From positions 1 through 50,851 of the forward strand of contig JASHPW010000025.1 in assembly GCA_030037895.1 (NCBI GenBank): DNA of 50,851 nucleotides, in the 5' to 3' direction. Under the pieces are notes generated by a model. That model did no database searches and was not told the origin of the DNA. It saw only the letters and a list, made by a program, of their open reading frames with translations. This DNA comes from Xanthobacteraceae bacterium (GTDB taxonomy: Bacteria > Pseudomonadota > Alphaproteobacteria > Rhizobiales > Xanthobacteraceae). Below, in pieces: positions 9,841 through 16,651 of the stretch (position 1 is its first letter; every line of letters starts with the position of its first letter). A program made the position numbers and the translations under genes.

Positions 9841-11268
9841 ATGACCGTCGCCAAACCTCCTAGCAAGGCGCGCCCGGTGAGGCCAATAACGCGCGCGCTG
9901 GCGCTTGCCGCAGTTGCCGCGGTCGCGCTGGGGAGCATCCCGGCGCGGGCGCAATCGTCGGCCGGCAACATCCAGACGATTCGGGATGCGGAGATCGAAC
10001 AGTTGCTGCGCGACTACACGCGGCCGATTTTCCGCGCCGCCGGCCTGAGCCAGCAAAACGTGCAGGTCGTTATCATCAACCAAAATGTGTTCAACGCGTT
10101 CGTCATGGACGCGCACCATATTTTCATCTTTACCGGCGCGCTCAAGCAAGCGACCACGCCCAATCAGCTCATCGGCGTCTTCGCGCACGAATGCGGACAC
10201 ATCGTCGGCGGGCACCTGTCGAAAATGCGCCAGGAGCTCGCCAACGCGCAGACCGGCGTGATCGTCGCCATGCTGCTCGGCGCCGGCGCCATGATAGCAG
10301 GCGCGCGCTCCAACAGCATGGGCGGCGCCAATCTCGGCGCTGCGGCGATGATGGCGCCGCAGTCGTACATCGAACACACGCTCCTGGCCTACCAGCGTGC
10401 GCAAGAGGAGCAGGCCGACCGCGCCGCCGTGCGCTTCCTGACCATGACCCACCAGTCGGCCAAGGGCATGTACGACACGTTCAAGCGCTTCGCCGACGAG
10501 ATGATGTTCTCGGCGAAATACATCGATCCCTATGTGCAGAATCACCCCATGCCCGCCGAGCGCATGGCGGCGCTGGAAGAGTTGGTAAAGACCCCCTATT
10601 GGGACAAGAAAGATCCGCCCGAACTGCAATTCCGCCACGATATGATGCGGGCGAAGCTTTACGGGTTCACCGATCGGCCGGAGATGGTGCTGCGGCGCTA
10701 TCCGTCAACCGACACCAGCATGCCCGCCCGTTACGCGCGCGCCATCTCCACCTATCGGTTCGGCGATTTGCGCTCCGCCATCGCGCAGATCGACTCCTTG
10801 ATCGAGTCGATGCCGAACTATCCGTATTTCTACGAGCTTAAAGGCCAGGCGTTGCTCGAAGCCGGATATCCGGCGGAAGCGATCGCGCCCCTGCGCCGCG
10901 CCGTTCAGCTCGCGCCCACCCCCGCCCTCATTCAGATCATGCTGGGGAAGGCGCTCATCGCCACCAACAACGCCAAGATGGCGGATGAAGCGATACCGCT
11001 CCTGCGCACCGCCCTTATCACAGAGCCCGAATCCGGCGATGCCTATGAGCAGCTTGCCATGGCCTACGCGCGCAAGAACGACCTCGCCGATGCCGATCTT
11101 GCCTCGGCGCAGGCCGCTTCGGCGCGCGGGGACAACAGGACCGCGCGGCAACTCGCGGCGCGCGCCAAGACACGATTTCCGGTCGGATCGCCGGGCTGGG
11201 TCAAGGCCGACGATATCGTCGCCCTTAACAAGAACGTGAAGCATGGCTTCTTCGGAATCAGTCAATGA
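9841..11268 (+). CDS. Periplasmic M48 zinc metalloprotease with C-terminal TPR-like region (BepA-like)
   Basis: Exported protease or chaperone of 475 residues. Residues 1-38 are a signal peptide ending ARAQS. The catalytic zinc motif HECGH is at 116-120, and the third ligand is Glu189 in EEQAD at 189-193. The C-terminal part (about 280-460) has repeated helical pairs of TPR type (ALLEAGYPAEAIAPLRRAVQ and similar). This is the plan of BepA/YfgC, which acts on outer-membrane protein assembly and LptD quality control in E. coli; the same role here is inference. The ATG at 9841 is chosen because the frame upstream lacks a signal peptide and overlaps the divergent gene. A dsbA-like gene begins 19 bases after its stop, so the two are probably one operon for envelope protein folding. 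Confidence 0.88.
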   Translation: MTVAKPPSKARPVRPITRALALAAVAAVALGSIPARAQSSAGNIQTIRDAEIEQLLRDYTRPIFRAAGLSQQNVQVVIINQNVFNAFVMDAHHIFIFTGALKQATTPNQLIGVFAHECGHIVGGHLSKMRQELANAQTGVIVAMLLGAGAMIAGARSNSMGGANLGAAAMMAPQSYIEHTLLAYQRAQEEQADRAAVRFLTMTHQSAKGMYDTFKRFADEMMFSAKYIDPYVQNHPMPAERMAALEELVKTPYWDKKDPPELQFRHDMMRAKLYGFTDRPEMVLRRYPSTDTSMPARYARAISTYRFGDLRSAIAQIDSLIESMPNYPYFYELKGQALLEAGYPAEAIAPLRRAVQLAPTPALIQIMLGKALIATNNAKMADEAIPLLRTALITEPESGDAYEQLAMAYARKNDLADADLASAQAASARGDNRTARQLAARAKTRFPVGSPGWVKADDIVALNKNVKHGFFGISQ

Positions 11269-11287
11269 TCAAAAAAGGATCGCCGCG

Positions 11288-12046
11288 ATGAAGTCGAGCC
11301 CGCGCACGGCAATGCTGCTTGCAGCCGCGATGCTCCTGGCATTGCCGGCCGCCACCTCCGTTCGAGCCGCATCGTTCTCCGCCGAGCAGCGCGGTGAAAT
11401 CGAAACTATCGTCAAGGACTACCTGCTGCAGCACCCGGAAGTCTTACAGGACGCGATGACGGAGCTGGACAAGCGTCAGCAGGCGGCCGAGGCCGAAAAG
11501 CATCGTCAGGCGGTCAAGGACAATGACGCGGCGCTGTTCAGCTCGCCGCACCAGGTCGTGCTTGGCAATCCGCACGGCAACGTCACGATGGTCGAGTTCT
11601 TCGATTACAACTGCGCCTTCTGCAAGCGCGCTTTGCCCGACATGCTCACTCTTTTGAAGACCGACCCCAACCTCAAATTCGTCCTCAAGGAATTCCCGGT
11701 CCTCGGCGAGGGCTCGGTCGAAGCCGCCCGGGTCGCGGTCGCCGCGCGCATGCAGGACACGACCGGCAAGAAGTACATCGAATTCCACCAAAAGTTGCTG
11801 GGCGGGCGCGGCCCGGCCGACGGAGCGCGCGCGCTCGCGGTCGCCAAGGAGGTCGGCTTCGACATGGCGCGCATCGTGAAGGACATGGGCAGCCCCGAAG
11901 TAAAGAAGACGATCGACGAGAGCATGAAGCTCGCCGATGCAATCGGCGTGAGCGGCACCCCGACCTACGTGGTCGGCGACGAAGTCGTGGTCGGCGCCGT
12001 CGGACTCGACGCGCTGAAGCAGAAAATCGAGGCCGTGCGCAAGTAG
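11288..12046 (+). CDS. DsbA family thiol-disulfide oxidoreductase (periplasmic)
   Basis: Exported thioredoxin-fold protein, 252 residues. It has a signal peptide (about 1-28, ending VRAASF), an N-terminal helical extension (about 30-85) seen in ScsC/Com1-like proteins, then the DsbA-like domain with the redox pair Cys109-Ala-Phe-Cys112 and a cis-proline at Thr225-Pro226. It probably forms or isomerises disulfides in exported proteins. The ATG at 11288 has AAGGA nine bases before it. The longer frame from 11243 adds 15 residues that overlap the protease 3' end and would bury the signal peptide. It follows the M48 protease by 19 bases. Whether it is an oxidase or an isomerase cannot be told without partner genes. 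Confidence 0.9.
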   Translation: MKSSPRTAMLLAAAMLLALPAATSVRAASFSAEQRGEIETIVKDYLLQHPEVLQDAMTELDKRQQAAEAEKHRQAVKDNDAALFSSPHQVVLGNPHGNVTMVEFFDYNCAFCKRALPDMLTLLKTDPNLKFVLKEFPVLGEGSVEAARVAVAARMQDTTGKKYIEFHQKLLGGRGPADGARALAVAKEVGFDMARIVKDMGSPEVKKTIDESMKLADAIGVSGTPTYVVGDEVVVGAVGLDALKQKIEAVRK

Positions 12047-12114
12047 TCGTCTTCGTTCTTGTGTATCCTTGGGCGCTCTTCAATCACCCTCCCCCGGTTT
12101 GCGGGAAAAGGCTT

Positions 12115-12146
12115 TATCCGGCCGAGGTATCTCATTCGGCCGGATA
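12115..12146. other. Strong hairpin between dsbA-like gene and aroQ
   Basis: A perfect 11-bp inverted repeat (TATCCGGCCGA at 12115-12125, its complement at 12136-12146) with a 10-base loop lies in the 205-base gap before aroQ. Just upstream, 12087-12112 resembles the repeat found inside hemB. It could be a terminator for the upstream operon or a leader structure for aroQ-accB-accC; no T tract follows. Confidence 0.55.
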
Positions 12147-12251
12147 GGTCCGGTGCGCCCGGCTTCCCCTTTGCGGGCACCTTCCCTATAAACAGACCCG
12201 GCGTGGCGGGCGCTCGCCCGCGGCGATGACAGCCGGGTGCGGTTCTCGAAA

Positions 12252-12701
12252 ATGCCGAAGATCGTCTACGTTCTTAATGGGCCAAACCTCAATCTGCTCG
12301 GCACGCGCGAGCCGGAGATTTACGGCGGCGCAACGCTCGCCGACGCCGAGAAGCTCTGCCGCGCCACGGCGGAACGATACGGGCTGGCCGTTGATTTCCG
12401 GCAGTCCAACCACGAGGGCGAAATCATCGACTGGATCCACGAGGCGGGCGCCGAGAAGGCGGCGGGACTGGTCATCAACCCGGCCGGATACACGCACACC
12501 TCCGTTGCCATCCTCGACGCGCTCCTCGCATTGGCGGCGCCGGTGGTCGAGGTCCACGTCAGCAACATCCATGCGCGCGAGCCGTTTCGCCGACGCTCCT
12601 ATGTCTCGCAGGCCGCGCGCGCCGTCATATGCGGCTTCGGCATCGACGGCTACGCGCTCGCCATCACCGGCCTCGCCACTATGATCGACGCCAGGGATTG
12701 A
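12252..12701 (+). CDS. aroQ: 3-dehydroquinate dehydratase, type II
   Basis: Cytosolic enzyme of the shikimate pathway that dehydrates 3-dehydroquinate to 3-dehydroshikimate. The 149 residues carry the type II signature: [17 protein letters not shown] with Arg19 and catalytic Tyr24, [10 protein letters not shown] with Asn76 and His82, and [12 protein letters not shown] with catalytic His102, then a substrate-binding Arg in the FRRRSY segment. Length is normal for the dodecameric family. The ATG at 12252 is preferred to a GTG fifteen bases upstream because family members begin [13 protein letters not shown]. The accB start follows two bases after the stop, so aroQ-accB-accC form an operon, an order common in alphaproteobacteria. 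Confidence 0.95.
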   Translation: MPKIVYVLNGPNLNLLGTREPEIYGGATLADAEKLCRATAERYGLAVDFRQSNHEGEIIDWIHEAGAEKAAGLVINPAGYTHTSVAILDALLALAAPVVEVHVSNIHAREPFRRRSYVSQAARAVICGFGIDGYALAITGLATMIDARD

Positions 12702-12703
12702 TC

Positions 12704-13210
12704 GTGGCGCGCAAGCCCGGGAACCCGCCGATGCCGAAGACGCCCGCGATCGATCATGACGTGATCCGCGATCTGGCGAAGCTGCTCGACGAAACCGGCC
12801 TCAGCGAAATCGAAGTGCAACGGGCCGGGATGTCGATTCGCGTCGCCCGAAATCTGCATGCGCCGCAGGCGCGGGTCCGGCCTGCGGACGTGCCCGGTGG
12901 CGTGCCGGCGGCGGGCGCGGCGGTCGCCGCGGGCGCGGCCGCGCCAGCCACCGTACCGCTGGACCCGACGCAGCATCCGGGCCTTGTCGCCTCGCCGATG
13001 GTCGGCACGGCCTATCTCGGCCCGGCGCCGGGCGCGCGGCCGTTTGTCGAAATCGGCGGACAGGTCAAGACCGGCGAGACGCTGATCGTCATCGAGGCCA
13101 TGAAAACGATGAATCAGATTCCCGCGCCGCGCTCCGGCACGGTGACCCAGATTCTGGTCGAGGACGGCCAACCGGTCGAATACGGCGAGCCGCTGATGAT
13201 CATCGAGTGA
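12704..13210 (+). CDS. accB: Biotin carboxyl carrier protein of acetyl-CoA carboxylase
   Basis: Carries biotin between the carboxylase (AccC) and carboxyltransferase in the first step of fatty acid synthesis. From a GTG start it has 168 residues: an N-terminal domain (about 10-50, [18 protein letters not shown]), an Ala/Pro/Gly-rich linker (about 52-92) and the biotinyl domain with the modified Lys134 in EAMKTMN. The GTG at 12704 is two bases past the aroQ stop with AGGGA seven bases before it. An ATG at 12731 (residue 10) also has a GGGAA upstream and would remove nine residues. I prefer the GTG, with moderate confidence. The gap to accC holds a large inverted repeat. Confidence 0.92.
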   Translation: MARKPGNPPMPKTPAIDHDVIRDLAKLLDETGLSEIEVQRAGMSIRVARNLHAPQARVRPADVPGGVPAAGAAVAAGAAAPATVPLDPTQHPGLVASPMVGTAYLGPAPGARPFVEIGGQVKTGETLIVIEAMKTMNQIPAPRSGTVTQILVEDGQPVEYGEPLMIIE

Positions 13211-13212
13211 GC

Positions 13213-13296
13213 GAATGGCGAATGGCCGAATAGTGAATAGCGAATCGAAGGGGATCATTCCGTCGTCCGGTATTCACTGCTCGCCATTCGCCATTC
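13213..13296. repeat. Inverted repeat between accB and accC
   Basis: The left arm (13213-13239, GAATGGCGAATGGC then TAGTGAATA) pairs with the right arm (13271-13296, TATTCACTGC then GCCATTCGCCATTC) with few mismatches, leaving a loop of about 31 bases. It would form a long hairpin in the accBC mRNA. The GAATGGCGAAT-type motif is a common intergenic repeat in rhizobial genomes. Confidence 0.8.
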
Positions 13297-13332
13297 TTCT
13301 CTCTTCGCCGTTCACCGCCCTAAGCTGCCCCG

Positions 13333-14685
13333 ATGTTCGATAAAATCCTCATTGCCAACCGTGGAGAAATCGCGCTGCGCGTGTTGCGGGCGTGCAAGGA
13401 GCTTGGCATCGCGACGGTGGCGGTGCACTCCACGGCGGACGAGGACGCCATGCATGTGCGGCTCGCCGACGAGAGCGTCTGCATCGGCCCGCCGGCGTCC
13501 AAGGACAGCTACTTGAACATCCCGGCGCTGCTCGCCGCTTGCGAGATCACCGGCGCCGACGCGGTCCATCCGGGCTACGGCTTTCTCGCCGAGAATGCGC
13601 GCTTCGCCGAAATTCTCGCCGAGCACAACGTGCACTTCATCGGTCCCCGCCCCGAGCATATCCGCCTGATGGGCGACAAGATCGCGGCCAAGCGCGCCGC
13701 CACTGAGCTTGGCATTCCGACTGTCCCGGGCTCGACCGAAAGCGTCGGCTCCGACGCCGAGGCCGAGCGATGGGCGCGCGACATCGGCTTTCCGGTCATG
13801 CTCAAGGCCGCGGCCGGCGGCGGCGGCCGCGGCATGAAGGTCGTGCGCGGCGAAAGCGAACTTGGTCCGGCGCTGGCCATGGCGCGCGCCGAGGCCAAAG
13901 CCGCGTTCGGCGACGACACCCTTTATCTCGAAAAATATCTCGAGCGGCCGCGCCACGTCGAAATCCAGGTTTTGGGCGATGGCAAGGGCCGCGCCATCCA
14001 TCTCGGCGAGCGCGACTGCTCGCTGCAACGTCGGCACCAGAAAGTCTGGGAGGAAGGCCCCTCGCCGGCGCTCAATACCGCCGCCCGCGACCAAATCGGC
14101 GAGACGGTCGCGCGCGCCATGCGCGCCATCAAATATCTCGGCGCCGGCACGGTCGAGTTTCTCTACGAGGACGGCAAGTTCCACTTCATCGAGATGAACA
14201 CCCGCATTCAGGTCGAGCATCCGGTGACCGAGATGATCACCGATATCGACCTTGTCGTGGAGCAGATCCGCGTCGCCGCCGGCGGCGACCTGACGCTGGC
14301 GCAGAGCGACGTCAAATTCCACGGCCACGCCATCGAATGCCGCATCAATGCCGAGAATCCGGTCTCGTTCCGCCCCTCACCGGGCAAGATCGTCCATTAC
14401 CATCCGCCCGGCGGACTGGGCGTGCGCATCGATTCCGCCGTCTACCACGGCTACGCGATTCCGCCGTTCTACGATTCCTTGGTCGGCAAACTCATCGTCC
14501 ACGGCAAGACCCGCGGCGAATGTCTCATGCGCTTGAGGCGCGCGCTCGATGAGTTCGTCGTCGACGGCATCGAGACCACGCTGCCTTTGTTCCGCGCCTT
14601 GGCGCGGGAGAAGGACGTTGTCGACGGGGATTACCACATCCACTGGCTCGAGGAATTCCTCGCGCGTGGCGCGCTCGAACGGTAG
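13333..14685 (+). CDS. accC: Acetyl-CoA carboxylase, biotin carboxylase subunit
   Basis: ATP-dependent carboxylation of the biotin on AccB, for malonyl-CoA synthesis. The 450 residues begin MFDKILIANRGEIALRV and include the ATP-grasp glycine loop at 162-168 (GGGGRGM), HLGERDCSLQRRHQKV, and the catalytic EMNTRIQVEHPVTE segment with the conserved Arg and Glu, then the C-terminal domain ending near VVDGDYHIHWLEEFL. Length is exactly that of the family. It is the last gene of aroQ-accB-accC; 122 bases separate it from accB and hold an inverted repeat. Only four bases lie between its stop and that of the convergent response regulator, so no classical terminator fits between them. Confidence 0.96.
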   Translation: MFDKILIANRGEIALRVLRACKELGIATVAVHSTADEDAMHVRLADESVCIGPPASKDSYLNIPALLAACEITGADAVHPGYGFLAENARFAEILAEHNVHFIGPRPEHIRLMGDKIAAKRAATELGIPTVPGSTESVGSDAEAERWARDIGFPVMLKAAAGGGGRGMKVVRGESELGPALAMARAEAKAAFGDDTLYLEKYLERPRHVEIQVLGDGKGRAIHLGERDCSLQRRHQKVWEEGPSPALNTAARDQIGETVARAMRAIKYLGAGTVEFLYEDGKFHFIEMNTRIQVEHPVTEMITDIDLVVEQIRVAAGGDLTLAQSDVKFHGHAIECRINAENPVSFRPSPGKIVHYHPPGGLGVRIDSAVYHGYAIPPFYDSLVGKLIVHGKTRGECLMRLRRALDEFVVDGIETTLPLFRALAREKDVVDGDYHIHWLEEFLARGALER

Positions 14686-14689
14686 AAGC

Positions 14690-15085
14690 TCACGCCGGCG
14701 CGCGCTCGGCCATCGACCGCAGCGTGTCGACAAGGACTTTTCCGACCAGCGCCGGGACATAGGGCTTGGAGACGAAAACCGAGCCCGGCACGCGGACCAT
14801 AGGCTCGAGCACGTTCACCCGCGCGGAGGCATAGACGACCGCCAGATCGGGCAACAGTTCGCGCGCGCGGCGGGCGAGGGTTGCTCCGTCCATGCCGCCG
14901 GGCAGGTTGATGTCGGTGAACAGCACGTCGACCGGCGCCGCGGCAAGCTGGCGCAACGCGTCGGCCGCATTGGTCGCCGCCTGCACCGCGAAACCTTGCT
15001 CGGACAGCGATTCCGCCACCCATTCCCTGACCAGCAACTCGTCCTCGACGAACAGGACGCGGATCGACTCAACCTCACTGACCAT
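14690..15085 (-). CDS. Single-domain response regulator
   Basis: Stand-alone receiver domain of 131 residues, with no output domain. The acidic pocket is Glu14-Asp15, the phosphoacceptor is Asp58 in FTDINLPGGMDG, the switch Ser is 87 and the conserved Lys is 107 in SKPY, so it should be phosphorylatable. Such CpdR/DivK-like proteins signal by protein contacts in the cytoplasm. The ATG at 15085 is chosen because a GGAGATGGG lies just upstream and the family fold begins five residues later; the longer frame to 15154 is unlikely. No histidine kinase is nearby, so the partner is unknown. The 171-base gap upstream contains an AT-rich stretch (about 15168-15200) that could hold its promoter. Confidence 0.88.
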   Translation of the reverse strand: MVSEVESIRVLFVEDELLVREWVAESLSEQGFAVQAATNAADALRQLAAAPVDVLFTDINLPGGMDGATLARRARELLPDLAVVYASARVNVLEPMVRVPGSVFVSKPYVPALVGKVLVDTLRSMAERAPA

Positions 15086-15256
15086 CGTCCCATCTCCGCC
15101 GGTTCGATTTGCATCCCGGCAACGGCGAAACGCGCGACGGGCAAATGCGTTCAAGTGGGCGAAAATCTTAATGAAATTATAGTTTACGATGGGTTAACCC
15201 AACGGCGCCGCACAACCCACACGATCACGTCGCCGCCGGCGTGGTCGGTCATTTGA

Positions 15257-15685
15257 TCAAATCATTGCCAGATGCCGCGGCTCGGCACCGCGCACGGCGC
15301 GCAGCGAAACGCCATGGTCAAGTGTGGCAAGCCGTCCGCCGTGTTTGACTGCGAGCGCCAGCAGATAGGCGTCGGTGATCTGGTTCGGTCCGAGGATCCC
15401 ACGGGGATCGAAAGCCGTTTGGTCCGCGATCGAAAGGTCGTCGGGCCAAAACACATGATCGGTCCGATCGATCTGCTCGGCGAGGAGGCCTATGGCCTCG
15501 GCGGTCGACAAGGGCTTCGGATAGCTCTGTTGGGAGACGATGCGCGCAAAACCATTCTGCGTCAGCGGGCAGGACGCCCAGCCGTACTGCCGATGAGCGC
15601 TCCACCATTCCTGGGCGCGGTCGAAATGCACATGGTCAGGCTGAAACAGCGCCAGAAGCATGTTCACGTCGAACAGCGACCGCAT
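15257..15685 (-). CDS. vapC: VapC-type PIN-domain toxin
   Basis: Predicted Mg-dependent ribonuclease toxin, 142 residues. PIN-domain acidic residues are seen as Asp6 (LFDVNMLLALF), Asp105 (NQITDAYLLALA) and Asp123 (ATLDHG). At the second acidic position of the fold this protein reads Gln43 in LTQNGF, where many relatives have Glu. The ATG at 15685 lies two bases after the stop of the vapB-like gene, so the two are translated together, antitoxin first. RNA targets of VapC toxins vary (tRNA or 23S rRNA) and cannot be read here. The longer frame to 15709 overlaps vapB and adds eight unlikely residues. Confidence 0.87.
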   Translation of the reverse strand: MRSLFDVNMLLALFQPDHVHFDRAQEWWSAHRQYGWASCPLTQNGFARIVSQQSYPKPLSTAEAIGLLAEQIDRTDHVFWPDDLSIADQTAFDPRGILGPNQITDAYLLALAVKHGGRLATLDHGVSLRAVRGAEPRHLAMI

Positions 15686-15687
15686 GC

Positions 15688-15921
15688 TCAGACATCTTCC
15701 TCCAGCCACTTCCCGACCATCTCGGAGGTGATGATCTTTCCAGTCCGCGGCAAAAGCCGAAAGCCGTTGCGATAGCGCGGTTCCTCGTCTGGAACTGAAG
15801 ATGTGATCAGGGCTTGACGCGCCAGGTCGGAGATCACCTCCCCCGCGGTGGACTTACGTTTCTTGGCAAGCTGCTTGGCCGCCGTAAGCACGTCATCATC
15901 GATATCGAGCGTGGTTCTCAT
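15688..15921 (-). CDS. vapB: VapB-type ribbon-helix-helix antitoxin
   Basis: Small DNA-binding antitoxin of 77 residues for the adjacent VapC. The N-terminus MRTTLDIDDDVLTAAKQLAKKR is a ribbon-helix-helix domain with its beta strand at about 2-8, followed by STAGEVISDLARQAL. The C-terminal part (about 40-77, PRYRNGFRLLPRTGKIIT) would wrap and inhibit the toxin. Two ATG codons, at 15927 and 15921, are in frame. I choose 15921 because family members begin MRTT and the earlier ATG lies inside a palindromic operator half. No clear ribosome-binding site is present. The upstream repeats suggest autoregulation by the VapBC complex. Confidence 0.87.
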   Translation of the reverse strand: MRTTLDIDDDVLTAAKQLAKKRKSTAGEVISDLARQALITSSVPDEEPRYRNGFRLLPRTGKIITSEMVGKWLEEDV

Positions 15922-15923
15922 GG

Positions 15924-15958
15924 GCATCAGATGCTATTGCATCAGATGCGCTGATGCA
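15924..15958. promoter_or_regulatory. Putative VapBC operator: repeated palindrome
   Basis: The 11-base near-palindrome GCATCAGATGC occurs at 15924-15934 and again at 15939-15949, 15 bases apart. A wider inverted repeat, TGCATCAG at 15938-15945 with CTGATGCA at 15951-15958, overlaps the second copy. It covers the start of vapB, as expected for an autoregulatory RHH operator. Binding is inferred. Confidence 0.7.
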
Positions 15959-15963
15959 AGCCC

Positions 15964-16100
15964 TCACACCGGCAAATTATCGTGCTTCTTCAATGGCATC
16001 TCCACGGTCTTGCCGCGCAGCATGGCGAGCATGCGGGCGATGCGCGGGCGTGTAGCGTGGGGCATGATCACGTCGTCGATATAGCCACGCTCGGCGGCGA
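15964..16100 (-). pseudogene. Diverged second copy of the pccB 3' end
   Basis: The 138 bases 15963-16100 align without gaps to 16651-16788, the last part of pccB, with 13 mismatches by my count. The translated fragment (about 45 residues, [12 protein letters not shown] through KHDNLPV) differs from the PccB C-terminus at four positions and ends at the equivalent stop codon. It has no start codon or ribosome-binding site of its own and begins exactly where the DUF2442 gene stops. It is therefore a non-functional tail left by a duplication or by integration of the DUF4160/DUF2442 segment. Confidence 0.88.
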
Positions 16101-16349
16101 CTATCTTGCCCGTCGCCCTTGCAACATGCCGGCGACACTCAAATCTTCGTCGATGTCGGGCCAATGAACCCCCATCGGCATGATCTCGTAATTCGCGCGC
16201 TCGACCGCCGAAGCGCGCTGTAGGCGCGGATACCAGGCAAGCGGGGTCGCGATCCTGCGGCCATCGACGAGCGCGACCACGAGTTCGTTGGCGGTAAATT
16301 CCACCGCGCGCACGCGCAGATCGCCGACGTTAATCTCCAAAGTGCTCAC
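16101..16349 (-). CDS. DUF2442 domain protein
   Basis: Small protein of 82 residues from a GTG start. It matches the DUF2442 pattern: an N-terminal strand region (TLEINVGDLRVRAVEF), then ALVDGRRIATPLAWYPRLQRAS, and the terminal GVHWPDIDEDLSVAGML. DUF2442 genes are regularly paired with DUF4160 genes, and the pair has been proposed as a toxin-antitoxin-like unit; the activity is not established. The start overlaps the end of the DUF4160 gene by 20 bases, so the two are coupled. The stop codon is directly followed by the duplicated pccB tail. The GTG lacks a strong ribosome-binding site, consistent with coupling. Confidence 0.8.
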   Translation of the reverse strand: MSTLEINVGDLRVRAVEFTANELVVALVDGRRIATPLAWYPRLQRASAVERANYEIMPMGVHWPDIDEDLSVAGMLQGRRAR

Positions 16350-16566
16350 TCCACGCGCTCATCAATTCATCGCGATTCTGTTTCAGGTGGCGGATGATAT
16401 CGCTCATTTCATGCGTCCGAAACCCGGCATTGACGGCGACGGTCAAGTCATGAAGCCAGAATTTGGCTTCGCTGTCACCAGCGCGAACGTGGATATGCGC
16501 GGGCTCCTCGCCCTCGTTCGAATAGAAGAATGCGCGATAGGCCCCCCACCGCAACACGGTTGGCAT
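16330..16566 (-). CDS. DUF4160 domain protein
   Basis: Small protein of 78 residues with the DUF4160 pattern: MPTVLRWGAYRAFFYSNEG, then EPAHIHVRAGDSEAKFWL, and a C-terminal helix with HEMSDIIRHLKQNRDELMSAWSEHF. The paired His residues in the HIH motif are conserved in the family. A strong GAGGAGG lies five bases before the ATG, so the unit probably has its own translation start. It is the first gene of the pair with DUF2442 and begins 85 bases past the pccB stop in the same direction. A role as toxin or antitoxin partner is proposed for the family but not proven. Confidence 0.82.
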   Translation of the reverse strand: MPTVLRWGAYRAFFYSNEGEEPAHIHVRAGDSEAKFWLHDLTVAVNAGFRTHEMSDIIRHLKQNRDELMSAWSEHFGD

Positions 16567-16651
16567 TTTGCCTCCTCGCCCGCCTTCACCACCTCTGCGC
16601 GATGGGCCTCGGCGCGTTCGAGCATCCTCTCACGTAAAGGGGAAGAGTCAC

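Noticed and set aside
15964..16164. 66-residue open frame containing the pccB tail, considered as a gene
   Set aside because: It joins an unrelated N-terminal stretch from the opposite frame of DUF2442 to a pccB remnant, with no ribosome-binding site.
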